NCBI GenBank assembly: GCA_002709705.1
Contig: PAQE01000037.1
Span: 1-62,943 of the forward strand
Origin: Methanobacteriota archaeon
GTDB lineage: Archaea > Thermoplasmatota > Poseidoniia > Poseidoniales > Poseidoniaceae
Length of the DNA: 62,943 nt
Reading direction: 5' to 3'
The notes below the pieces were generated by a model. It was not told the origin of the DNA. It was given only the letters and a program-made list of their open reading frames with translations, and did no database searches. Shown piece after piece: positions 17,159 through 30,401 of the stretch. The translations under genes were made by a program, and so were the position numbers. Every line of letters begins with the position of its first letter. Position 1 is the first letter of the stretch.

Positions 17159-18145
17159 ATGGGTCTTAGGCTGAATCTCTTGGTTCTTACAGTGTTCTTT
17201 CTCCCTTTGGTAACACCTTCGATGACAACATCGATTGAAACTGTATCTGCAGATTCGAGTTGCGACAATGGTGACTTTGTTACTCCTAGTTGGAACAAAA
17301 CCGTAGAGCGCTTAGCTAAAGTTCCTAATGTTTACAATTATGATTTCATCTTTGAAGAGGAGGGAGATCGCCGTGATCAAGGTCAAACAGAAATCGCTGA
17401 AGAATACGACGGGCCCGAAGAAAATTGGATGACTTGGGAGCCAAATAATGATTTGAGACTGCTGAGAGAAGATTTCCAAACAACGATGCTAATTGGTAAT
17501 GATGCGGTTGGTACCCTGCGAGTCAATCTCGATCACGAAAGGCGCACTACCATTTGTGTAACAATTGAAACAACAAACAATTCTTACGATCCTTCTGCTG
17601 ATGTCTATTTGATGACCACTTCTCAATATGATAGATATACTCAATCTTATGATATTGCTCATGGCGCTTGGGGATTAAAAGAAAATCGAGACGATGATGA
17701 CCCAACTAGTGACGTGCCTCCTGAATGGCGAAGTTTTACAGTTGTAGGCTGGCATTCCTTCAGAGATTCTCATCAATATGAAGATGTTAAGCAGGTTTCG
17801 TTTTCAGTATCATTGGATGGTCCGGAAGTCAGCAGTGGACTGTTCGGCGAGGAATCAAAGCAATATTTCAACATCGTAATCGACAATACAAACAATTCAC
17901 ATCGCTATGATGCACAACCTGAAACAACAATAGCAGCATACGTCTCTGTTGTTTCCGAGCCAAGGTCGACTATACTTCCTAATTGGACCGTATCATTAGT
18001 TTGTTGTGGAATGATGATGGGTGTTTTGGTAGTTCCATTAATCATGAACAAACGTTACATGAATTCTGGACTAAGTTTGACATCTGAGGGTCAGCAGTTG
18101 CAAGAAGGAATGGTGCCTTCTCTTGAGCAAGAAAAATCAGGTTAG
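17159..18145 (+). CDS. Exported, membrane-anchored protein of unknown function
   Basis: A signal peptide (MGLRLNLLVLTVFFLPLVTPSM) is followed by an acidic external domain of about 250 residues with several N-glycosylation-type NNS/NNT sites. A C-terminal membrane helix lies near residues 276-296 (TVSLVCCGMMMGVLVVPLIM), then a short cytoplasmic tail. I recognise no domain. It follows the giant PKD protease on the same strand after a 55-base gap containing paired hairpins, so the two may be co-transcribed. Its end overlaps the convergent dehydroquinase gene by 4 bases. Confidence 0.6.
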   Translation: MGLRLNLLVLTVFFLPLVTPSMTTSIETVSADSSCDNGDFVTPSWNKTVERLAKVPNVYNYDFIFEEEGDRRDQGQTEIAEEYDGPEENWMTWEPNNDLRLLREDFQTTMLIGNDAVGTLRVNLDHERRTTICVTIETTNNSYDPSADVYLMTTSQYDRYTQSYDIAHGAWGLKENRDDDDPTSDVPPEWRSFTVVGWHSFRDSHQYEDVKQVSFSVSLDGPEVSSGLFGEESKQYFNIVIDNTNNSHRYDAQPETTIAAYVSVVSEPRSTILPNWTVSLVCCGMMMGVLVVPLIMNKRYMNSGLSLTSEGQQLQEGMVPSLEQEKSG

Positions 18146-18936
18146 TATTCCAAAAGCGACCACGCGTCCCTTAGGTCGCGAACATTGACTAATCCTTTGT
18201 CTGATATTTTGAATTCATTTTTCATAGTTGCATAAACTAAACTTTGGTCTAATATGGGTGCGTGTAGTCTAGCCCAGTCGCCACCACTGTTTACTGCCAT
18301 TAAGCTGTGATTCAATCCTTCTCCTGTTAATTCAGTAGCAGCTTCAACGATTTGTAGCGCGTCATCATGGTTGTTCGCAGTACCACAGAATTTTACAATA
18401 TCTCCAGCGTCTTGGTTTTCTCTAACTAATGCTACGATTGATTCTGCATCTGGAGTGCCGTTGATGTCGTGAGATGATGCGACAATTTGGCATCCGTTAG
18501 CGATTGCTGCATCTTTGAGGGATTTCCTTACGGAATCCTCAATGGACAACTCAAGGTCAATCCAAGATACTTTCGAGTCTATCGCTTTCTGTAAGATCTC
18601 AATTCTTTCGGACTCTACTCCCGGAAAGAAGCCTCCTTCAGATACAGGTCTTACGGTGAAAACAACAGGTAGGGGCAGGCCTTCTTTTAGTGCGGCAATC
18701 GATGTATCAACATCAACATCTTCCATATTCATAGTATCCCAGTCATTTTCTGGTGGCAATTCGGGTTTCTCACCTTCTTCTTCATCTGAAATGGTAGGGT
18801 CAGGCTTGACTAGGTATAGTCGGTCGAATCTGACTTCAACCATATCAGCGCCTGCTAAATTCGCCCTCGCTGCTTCGTCAGTCATTTCTTCGACAGTTGT
18901 ACCATCCAGAGCAACACACACTTTCGGGTCAGCCAT
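18142..18936 (-). CDS. aroD: Type I 3-dehydroquinate dehydratase
   Basis: The enzyme converts 3-dehydroquinate to 3-dehydroshikimate in aromatic amino acid synthesis. The type I signature is complete: EVRFD (Glu34), IDLEL (Glu129), SSHD (His156) and VKFCG (Lys182, Schiff-base lysine). Between the EVRFD strand and the next helix there is an insertion at about residues 41-78, rich in Asp, Glu and Pro, not usual in this TIM-barrel family. The family is found in many archaea. Another shikimate gene, aroA, lies 31 kb away. It starts at an ATG and is divergent from gyrB across a 331-base gap. Confidence 0.9.
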   Translation of the reverse strand: MADPKVCVALDGTTVEEMTDEAARANLAGADMVEVRFDRLYLVKPDPTISDEEEGEKPELPPENDWDTMNMEDVDVDTSIAALKEGLPLPVVFTVRPVSEGGFFPGVESERIEILQKAIDSKVSWIDLELSIEDSVRKSLKDAAIANGCQIVASSHDINGTPDAESIVALVRENQDAGDIVKFCGTANNHDDALQIVEAATELTGEGLNHSLMAVNSGGDWARLHAPILDQSLVYATMKNEFKISDKGLVNVRDLRDAWSLLEY

Positions 18937-23936
<5,000 letters not shown>

Positions 23937-24009
23937 CTCTTCTTTCCGACGCATTCAAACAGTGATAGCCCATCTCAAAAACAGGGCCGAGTGTCAAATT
24001 GGTGATTCC

Positions 24010-25263
24010 ATGGATGAGCAGAATCTGATTTACGACTGGAATGTAGTCGACTATGAATATTCCAGAGATTCTGCAAATCATCCTCACGGTGTTTGGTTTG
24101 ATGACGAAACATTACGTGATGGGCTGCAGAGTCCGAGTGCGTTAAATCCTTCAATTGACCAGAAAATTGAGTTGCTCACATATATGGAAAAACTGGGTAT
24201 TCAAAAGGTGGATTTAGGACTTCCCGGAGCAGGGCCATTCCATCTCGAACATATCGACGCTATGCTTTCTCATATCAAGGAAAATGATTTCCAAATCCGC
24301 CCAGGTGCAGCGGTTAGGACTCTTATGCATGACATCGAGCCTTTGGTTGATTTACAATCCAAACATGAAATGCAAATTCAGGCTAGTGCTTTCTTAGGTA
24401 CAAGCCCTATTCGTCAATTTACAGAGGGCTGGACAATGGATAAACTGGTTTCCACCATGGAAAAAGCAGTCTCCTATGCTGTTGATAACGACATACCAGT
24501 AATGTTCGTGACAGAAGATACCACTCGTTCAAAGCCCGAGGACGTGAAATTGATCTACCAGCGGGCCATGGAAATCGGCGTAAGAAGACTTTGCGTTTGC
24601 GATACCTGTGGGCACGTCACTCCAAACGGCGTCAAACAGTTACTTTCGTTTATTGATGAAGAAGTCATCAAGGATGCTGGTTACAAACGTAGTGAAATCG
24701 AAGTTAATTGGCACGGGCATCAGGACCGAGGCTTGGGGGTTGCAAACAATCTAGCAGCAGTTGAAGCAGGAGCAGATGTGATTCACGGTACCGCACTTGG
24801 AGTAGGAGAGCGAGCGGGTAACGCTCCTTTGGACCAGACTCTGGTAAATCTCTCCCTAATGGGTGTAATAAACAACGATTTGTCTCTGCTAAGCGAGTAT
24901 GTACAGAAAGCAAACGAATACATCAAGGTGCCACTTCCAAGAAATTATCCGGTATTTGGACAGGATGCTTTTGAAACCGGAACAGGTGTTCATGCTAGTG
25001 CAGTCATCAAGGCGATTCGAAAAGGCGACATGTGGTTAGCAGATAGAGTATACAGTGGCGTGCCTGCAGGCGATTTCGGTCTTGAACAAGTAATTCGAAT
25101 CGGACACATGTCCGGACGCTCAAACATCATTCATTGGTTAGAGAGTAATGGTATGGAAGCCACTGATGAATTAGTAGCTCACCTATTCGAGGTTGCAAAG
25201 AGTCAACCCAGAAATATGGAAGACCATGAAGTTAGAACTGCGATTGCAGACTTCCAATCATGA
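24010..25263 (+). CDS. LeuA-like (isopropylmalate/homocitrate synthase family) DRE-TIM enzyme
   Basis: The family signature is clear: DDETLRDGLQSPS near residue 32, WHGHQDRGLGVANNLAAVEAG (metal-binding HxH near the barrel end) and GERAGNAPLD. These enzymes condense acetyl-CoA with a 2-oxoacid. The protein has 417 residues and lacks the C-terminal LeuA regulatory domain, so it may be a homocitrate, citramalate or other synthase. LRDGLQ in place of LRDGEQ is also seen in lyase-like relatives, so the substrate is open. The frame runs back into gyrA, but ATG 24010 with upstream GGTGAT is the natural start. It ends against the convergent deacylase gene without a spacer. Confidence 0.7.
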   Translation: MDEQNLIYDWNVVDYEYSRDSANHPHGVWFDDETLRDGLQSPSALNPSIDQKIELLTYMEKLGIQKVDLGLPGAGPFHLEHIDAMLSHIKENDFQIRPGAAVRTLMHDIEPLVDLQSKHEMQIQASAFLGTSPIRQFTEGWTMDKLVSTMEKAVSYAVDNDIPVMFVTEDTTRSKPEDVKLIYQRAMEIGVRRLCVCDTCGHVTPNGVKQLLSFIDEEVIKDAGYKRSEIEVNWHGHQDRGLGVANNLAAVEAGADVIHGTALGVGERAGNAPLDQTLVNLSLMGVINNDLSLLSEYVQKANEYIKVPLPRNYPVFGQDAFETGTGVHASAVIKAIRKGDMWLADRVYSGVPAGDFGLEQVIRIGHMSGRSNIIHWLESNGMEATDELVAHLFEVAKSQPRNMEDHEVRTAIADFQS

Positions 25264-26556
25264 TTAGGACTCAGCTTCTTGTTCGGTATCTTCCGCATTG
25301 ATCTGGTTCCACTCTGCGTCTACGGAACCTCCTGACCATTCCCCTTGAACTTCGATCTCGACCATTTCTTCTTCATCTCGCCATATCGCTTCACCTTGGC
25401 TGCCATTGACAATTAAAACGCCCCTGTCATCCATCTGAGTTTTTAGTAGTTCAATGTGTTTAGTCACTGGAAGGAAATGGCCTACTGGTGTACCCGCAGT
25501 AACGAATGGATTTGTGGCGGTACAGATCATCAAACCGTCTTCAGGTGCTACGATATCCACAGATAAACCAGGTGCTCCGGGATCTGAGATTGTAGCAATA
25601 ACATCTCCCTTGGTAACGATGCTACCTGGGCCAACGAACATATCCAGAAGTCCACCTTCTCCAGCTCTAAGCCATGTTGATCCACCGGCATTCAGTCTGA
25701 ATCTAGCACGACTAGGATTTTTTGGGATAACCTTCAGCGCCTTGAGAACATTGAGGCAACCATGTACTGCAACTTTAACAGCCGTCTGATCTAGTCGATT
25801 TGCTCCTCCTCCTTCATAGGTTACAGCAGCAATATCCATTTTATTTGCAACACGGCGTAAACTTCCTTTAGGGGGCTTGCTATCAAGTACAACTTCAATC
25901 CCAAATGCTTTAGCGATTAAATAAGATTCAGGGTGTGATAAATCACCTCGTATCTGAGGCATATTTGACCTTCCTGCAGCAGCGCTGTGTAAATCGATAA
26001 TCACATCAGAATCATTGATGAGATTTTTCTTCACTCTACTAGCAACTCTCGAAGTTGTACTCCCTTTAGACAACCCCGGAAATGCTCGATTCAAGTCTCT
26101 GCCATCGGGGAAGTATCTGGTTTTTGACCGATAACCGGGTAAATTTAGTACTGGAACTATTCTTACTGTACCTGCCATTGATTGTGGATCCAGTTCACCT
26201 CCTGGTTCAGTGAATTTTGCTGACAAAAGGTTAGTGCAAGCACTAGGTCCAGTCAATTCATCCCCGTGAGATGCTCCGATTATAGTTACAACGGGCCCGG
26301 GTCTTACTCCGTGGAATACAATAATTGGAATTGGCCATGGATCTCCCATGTCTACATCTAATAGTGGCATATGAACGGTCCGCATTTCTCCAGTTTTGAT
26401 TCGTTTTCTCAAGAATCGAATATCTTTCCAATCCGATAATCGGTCCCAATCTGGGCGCCCTTCAGATTCATGTTCGTCTAGCGCTTTTTTGATTGCCATA
26501 CGTCTTGTTTTGGGAAGTTCGTTAGCGACACGAACCCGTCGCTTCTTCCCGGCCAT
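25264..26556 (-). CDS. AstE/aspartoacylase-type zinc deacylase
   Basis: The succinylglutamate desuccinylase/aspartoacylase family (M14-like fold) is indicated by GASHGDELTGPS (HxxE zinc ligands near residue 97), NLPGYRSKTRYFPDGRDLNRAFPG (substrate arginines), IDLHSAAAGR (third ligand) and a YEGGG strand carrying the probable catalytic Glu. A C-terminal beta domain (about 300-410) follows, typical of archaeal members. It probably hydrolyses an N-acyl amino acid or related amide. The natural substrate cannot be told. The N-terminal 50 residues are strongly basic. Length is 430 residues. Confidence 0.75.
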   Translation of the reverse strand: MAGKKRRVRVANELPKTRRMAIKKALDEHESEGRPDWDRLSDWKDIRFLRKRIKTGEMRTVHMPLLDVDMGDPWPIPIIVFHGVRPGPVVTIIGASHGDELTGPSACTNLLSAKFTEPGGELDPQSMAGTVRIVPVLNLPGYRSKTRYFPDGRDLNRAFPGLSKGSTTSRVASRVKKNLINDSDVIIDLHSAAAGRSNMPQIRGDLSHPESYLIAKAFGIEVVLDSKPPKGSLRRVANKMDIAAVTYEGGGANRLDQTAVKVAVHGCLNVLKALKVIPKNPSRARFRLNAGGSTWLRAGEGGLLDMFVGPGSIVTKGDVIATISDPGAPGLSVDIVAPEDGLMICTATNPFVTAGTPVGHFLPVTKHIELLKTQMDDRGVLIVNGSQGEAIWRDEEEMVEIEVQGEWSGGSVDAEWNQINAEDTEQEAES

Positions 26557-26630
26557 GTTTGCCCATAATCAAACAGGAAATAAGTTGATGGATGCGAATA
26601 CAAATCAACCCCCTCGATTAGTGTAGTATC

Positions 26631-27095
26631 ATGGGACACGGAGTTCAGAGACAATATGCCCCTACTTCGATTTGCTTCGGCTGTGGTCCGGCAAACGAAA
26701 AGGGCCTGCAAATCGACTCATACAGATGTAAAGAGGGCCTAGAAATGAGATTCACTCCTTCTGAAGAGCATCAGGCATTTCCTGGGATGATCAATGGAGG
26801 AATAATAGGAAGTTTGCTCGATTGTCATGGAAATTGGGCAGCCGCAATAGCTTTGATGGATGCCGCAGGACTAGATGAACCACCTTGTACTGTTACTGCA
26901 ACATATTCGATATCTTTGAGAAGGCCCACTCCTGCTGGAGTTGAGTTGCATGTGCTTGCTGAAGTTGAAGATTTACAAGACGATAGGGCTAGCATCAAAA
27001 TGACTCTGACTGCGGAAGGGAAAGTCTGTGCTACTGGAAAGGGGTTGTTTGTAGCCGTAAAAGAGGGTCATCCTGCGTATCACCGGTGGTCGTAA
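26631..27095 (+). CDS. Hotdog-fold thioesterase (PaaI/DUF4442-like)
   Basis: A 154-residue hotdog protein with an N-terminal CFGCGPANEKGLQI segment, common in one thioesterase subgroup, and the catalytic-helix motif GMINGGIIGSLLDCHGNWAA. The central sheet strands (TVTATYSISLRRPTP and ELHVLAEVE) match acyl-CoA thioesterases. The substrate is unknown. Its stop codon is directly followed by the ATG of the SprT-like gene, so they are co-translated. Confidence 0.75.
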   Translation: MGHGVQRQYAPTSICFGCGPANEKGLQIDSYRCKEGLEMRFTPSEEHQAFPGMINGGIIGSLLDCHGNWAAAIALMDAAGLDEPPCTVTATYSISLRRPTPAGVELHVLAEVEDLQDDRASIKMTLTAEGKVCATGKGLFVAVKEGHPAYHRWS

Positions 27096-27635
27096 ATGGT
27101 AAAGCCGTCAAAGGTTCAATCAGAAGAATTAGCGAGATTGCGAGATTTTGTGATTGAGGTAATGATGGCCATGGAAGTCTGGAGTGAGCAACAACTTACT
27201 AAACTAACAGAAATTGATTTAGGAGTTTTGAGAAAGAATGCCACTCAAAGGCATGGAGTTACTAGGTGGAGAAGAGGAATTCGTAAACCTACGAATCCAG
27301 AACAGGTAGATGTCATCGATATACATCCTCGTTTACTATCTACAGAATGGATGCCCTATGCTGCTTGGGTCCTCCATCATGAGTTCGTACATGCTCTAGG
27401 GTATACTGCACACGATTCAACATTCCGTTCATTGGAGGCTCTGTGGCCTAGTCAGGAATCGTCAATGATGGGTTCAAATTTTACAGAAATGTTACGTAAA
27501 GAAAGGGCAACTTGGCTATGGTTTTGTACGACTTGCAAAAAGGAGTATCCACGACAAAAACCTGGCAAAGGACGTTATCTCTGCCGTATCTGTAGGACCG
27601 TATTGAAAGATGTACCCAATAATCCGTCACAGTGA
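27096..27635 (+). CDS. SprT-like zinc metalloprotease with C-terminal zinc ribbon
   Basis: HHEFVHALGYTAHDSTF gives HExxH (His95, Glu96, His99) and a third ligand, probably His106. Cys144-x2-Cys147 and Cys163-x2-Cys166 form a zinc ribbon, the usual SprT/Spartan arrangement. Spartan proteases cut DNA-protein crosslinks, and SprT in archaea is uncharacterised. Length is 179 residues. No DNA-binding extension is visible. It starts immediately at the stop of the thioesterase gene. Confidence 0.8.
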   Translation: MVKPSKVQSEELARLRDFVIEVMMAMEVWSEQQLTKLTEIDLGVLRKNATQRHGVTRWRRGIRKPTNPEQVDVIDIHPRLLSTEWMPYAAWVLHHEFVHALGYTAHDSTFRSLEALWPSQESSMMGSNFTEMLRKERATWLWFCTTCKKEYPRQKPGKGRYLCRICRTVLKDVPNNPSQ

Positions 27636-27660
27636 TTAGTGCATCATACTACAGCAAGTT

Positions 27661-29679
27661 ATGCGCAGAGTGATTGCAGTATTGCTACTCTGCATCTTTT
27701 TTTCACCTCTTGCTAAAGCAGCAATAGATTCAGATGAAGGCGGTGGGGAACTGTGGTTTTCTTGCAATGAGATTGATGATTGTTCATTGACCGAGTTTCA
27801 CACCGGAGAAGCAAGTGTAGGAGGTACAGTAAATTCTGCGTCGCCATTTTCTCCTGAAACTATTTTCATAGAATTACCAATGACTCCTCAGCAAAGTGAA
27901 ATAGCTCTTATTCCAGATGAAATTGAGGAATTAAAAGTTGATTTGAGGTACCAAGATGACATTATTGGATTGTCGAGACCGGATCTGGAGGTCACGATTA
28001 TTATAGCCCAATCTACTACAGTTTTCGAATTTGAAGGTGATTCAAACCCTGCTGATGGAATTCAAGGACCCTATACATTGGAGAATGAACCCTTAAACCA
28101 CGGTGGAGACAGATTACTGTGGCCTGAAGAAGAGGTTAGAATTTTGCTACAATTTGAGGTAGAGAGACCTGGAAATTGGCAGCTTAATCTAAGAGGTTCA
28201 TCTTACATGATGTTGGACATAATATGGTCGGAAGATGTAGACTCAAGAGATGTCGATGAGCCATCATCCTATTCTTCCCCAAGAATGACTGATTTGGAGA
28301 CTATACATTATGGTGCCTTAGTCGAAGATGATTGGGATTGTTGGACTTTTGATGTTGATAGTCACGAAATACTGCGAATAACTGTTGAGTGGGAAGAAGT
28401 TCCATCCGAAATTGAACAAACACATGGTAGGCCAGATTTGATAATGCCGGATAACAAAATGGCTCCGATTCCAGATTTAGAAACGCAAGTTACCAATGGC
28501 GCTACAAAAATGACATGGCAGTGGCGAGCATTACCTGTTGGGGAGTACGACTTCTGTATCGGAGGGCGTCTAAACGCCTTCCAACCCTATCAGTGGGCAG
28601 GACTGATTGCATTCGAGGGAATTGGCCCGACATCACCTGAAGAGTTTGACTATTCTGCCTGGCAGTGGCAAGGTTATGGAATGAAAGCGGAAAGTTATGG
28701 ATCACAAGAACTGAGTGCAACCTCTGATTTGATGGCTCTAATCCTTTCATTAGCGATTTTGGTAGGATTAATAATTGAATTTAGAAATGATACCACCTCT
28801 AAATCGGTTAGGTATGGCATTTTTGTCCCGGGCGTATTAGTGCTCATATTGGGAGGAGTAGTCTCTCCTCTTTGGGCAATAAGTGGAGAGATGCAATCTA
28901 GTGATGAAGATAGTCTGGAAGAATTAATCGATTCAAGATTAGATCAACTGTGGCACGCATCCCATCCAAACACTCCTGCCTCATCTCGTGCATTGCATGT
29001 TGGTGCAACTTTTGGAATGTTAGAAGGAGAGACTCTGTCAGTTAGGCTAGTTGCAGACTCTGCTTGGCCTCTTGATGATGGCAGATGGCAATTACATATT
29101 CCCGAATTTTACGAACTTGATTTTGAAGCACTAATTTTCAATAAAGTCGCTGAGAAATCAGCAGTAAATCCAGTAGATGATTTACTTGATTCACATTCAA
29201 GATCATTCATTTTATTGGCAGCAAGAACCCTAATGCTCGATTTACTGATGCTTGAGGCCTTACTAGTAGTAGATGAGATCCCGAATTCAAATGTTATACA
29301 CTTCGAAACAGAAATGGTTAGCTCTGGTAGTCTAGGTTTGGTTCAAGACCCAACATGGGGAACTAGGCCAATCGATGTGCCAGAAGGAAGATGGAGGCTT
29401 ATGCAAGAAAATCTGTATCCAAATCTAATTTCAATTACAATGTTGGATGGAGTTAAGGATGACTTGGAGTTTAGAGTTCAAATCGACACCGAAATGGATC
29501 ACAACCTGATGTACTCTACTGAATCAGTACAGCCAGCATCGCCATTATTTGAATCTCAATACCTTTGGGTTATAGCCGGAATCATCCTTGTGGTCTTAGG
29601 ATTTACAATTGAAAACAGAAGACGTGGCAAAGCAAAGCAAATTTTACAGCAGTTTACTGCTGACAACATCTGGAATTAA
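27661..29679 (+). CDS. Large exported membrane protein of unknown function
   Basis: A signal peptide (MRRVIAVLLLCIFFSPLAKA) precedes an external acidic beta-rich region of about 330 residues with cysteines near residues 38 and 45 (SCNEIDDC). Two membrane helices follow at about residues 358-375 and 385-407, then a second external region of about 230 residues and a final helix at about 636-654. No domain was recognised. The layout with two external modules suggests a surface sensor or scaffold. It follows the SprT-like gene by 25 bases and ends within the convergent TerB-like gene (4-base overlap). Confidence 0.6.
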   Translation: MRRVIAVLLLCIFFSPLAKAAIDSDEGGGELWFSCNEIDDCSLTEFHTGEASVGGTVNSASPFSPETIFIELPMTPQQSEIALIPDEIEELKVDLRYQDDIIGLSRPDLEVTIIIAQSTTVFEFEGDSNPADGIQGPYTLENEPLNHGGDRLLWPEEEVRILLQFEVERPGNWQLNLRGSSYMMLDIIWSEDVDSRDVDEPSSYSSPRMTDLETIHYGALVEDDWDCWTFDVDSHEILRITVEWEEVPSEIEQTHGRPDLIMPDNKMAPIPDLETQVTNGATKMTWQWRALPVGEYDFCIGGRLNAFQPYQWAGLIAFEGIGPTSPEEFDYSAWQWQGYGMKAESYGSQELSATSDLMALILSLAILVGLIIEFRNDTTSKSVRYGIFVPGVLVLILGGVVSPLWAISGEMQSSDEDSLEELIDSRLDQLWHASHPNTPASSRALHVGATFGMLEGETLSVRLVADSAWPLDDGRWQLHIPEFYELDFEALIFNKVAEKSAVNPVDDLLDSHSRSFILLAARTLMLDLLMLEALLVVDEIPNSNVIHFETEMVSSGSLGLVQDPTWGTRPIDVPEGRWRLMQENLYPNLISITMLDGVKDDLEFRVQIDTEMDHNLMYSTESVQPASPLFESQYLWVIAGIILVVLGFTIENRRRGKAKQILQQFTADNIWN

Positions 29680-30317
29680 TCTTCAAGTGATTGCAGAATT
29701 TTTTCCACTTCTTCACTGATTTCTCCACTGTCTAATGCTTCTGAGAGTTTGGTTTTCTTCGCCTTTGAGAGACCCTTGGCAGCGCTTTCAATCATCTCTC
29801 TCTCTTCTTCGCTGACCTTCCCATCTGCTAATGCGGACTTGATTGCACTTTTCACCGCCATCTTTGCAGCATCTTCGTCGCTGATTCCTAATGCGGATTG
29901 AATCGCCTTTAATTCCTCAAGTTCTTTATCGGTGATTACGCCATCTGCATATGCGTTCTCGTACTCCTTGACCAAGAAGTCAGTGTATGCATTTGGATTT
30001 AGAATTACATCACGAATTAATCCATAATCTACGCTTCCTTGTTTGGAACCCATCTCCAAGATTACAATTGATTTTCTGACTTCTTTGATGGCCATATCTT
30101 TGAGTCCATGAGCAGCCCAAACTAGGCCTGAAACGCTGACAGCGGCAGCAAACCAGCGCATTACATCTGGGTCAACTAGATTGCCTGGGGAAATCAATTG
30201 AAAAATACCGATAACTGCCATCAATGAACCACAAATGACTTCGAACCAATCGTTCAAATCAGGCTCATCATCAAACACAGAAAGTCGCTCATCGACCATT
30301 GCATCGTCGCTGCTCAT
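29676..30317 (-). CDS. TerB-like membrane protein
   Basis: The C-terminal 110 residues contain two helical repeats, NAYADGVITDKELEELKAI and SALADGKVSEEEREMIES. This is the TerB (tellurite-resistance protein B-like) pattern of an acidic Asp-Gly loop followed by a helix, which can bind metal in related proteins. Two membrane helices lie at about residues 28-45 and 53-72. The domain would face the cytoplasm. It is divergent from hel308. The role is unknown, and there are no ter-operon genes nearby. Confidence 0.6.
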   Translation of the reverse strand: MSSDDAMVDERLSVFDDEPDLNDWFEVICGSLMAVIGIFQLISPGNLVDPDVMRWFAAAVSVSGLVWAAHGLKDMAIKEVRKSIVILEMGSKQGSVDYGLIRDVILNPNAYTDFLVKEYENAYADGVITDKELEELKAIQSALGISDEDAAKMAVKSAIKSALADGKVSEEEREMIESAAKGLSKAKKTKLSEALDSGEISEEVEKILQSLED

Positions 30318-30401
30318 GTTGACCCCACAACCAAGATAGGACTTGAGGATGTCGGCTATTCAAGCGGTTACCTTTTGGACTATTGACCACTAAAATAATT
30401 C

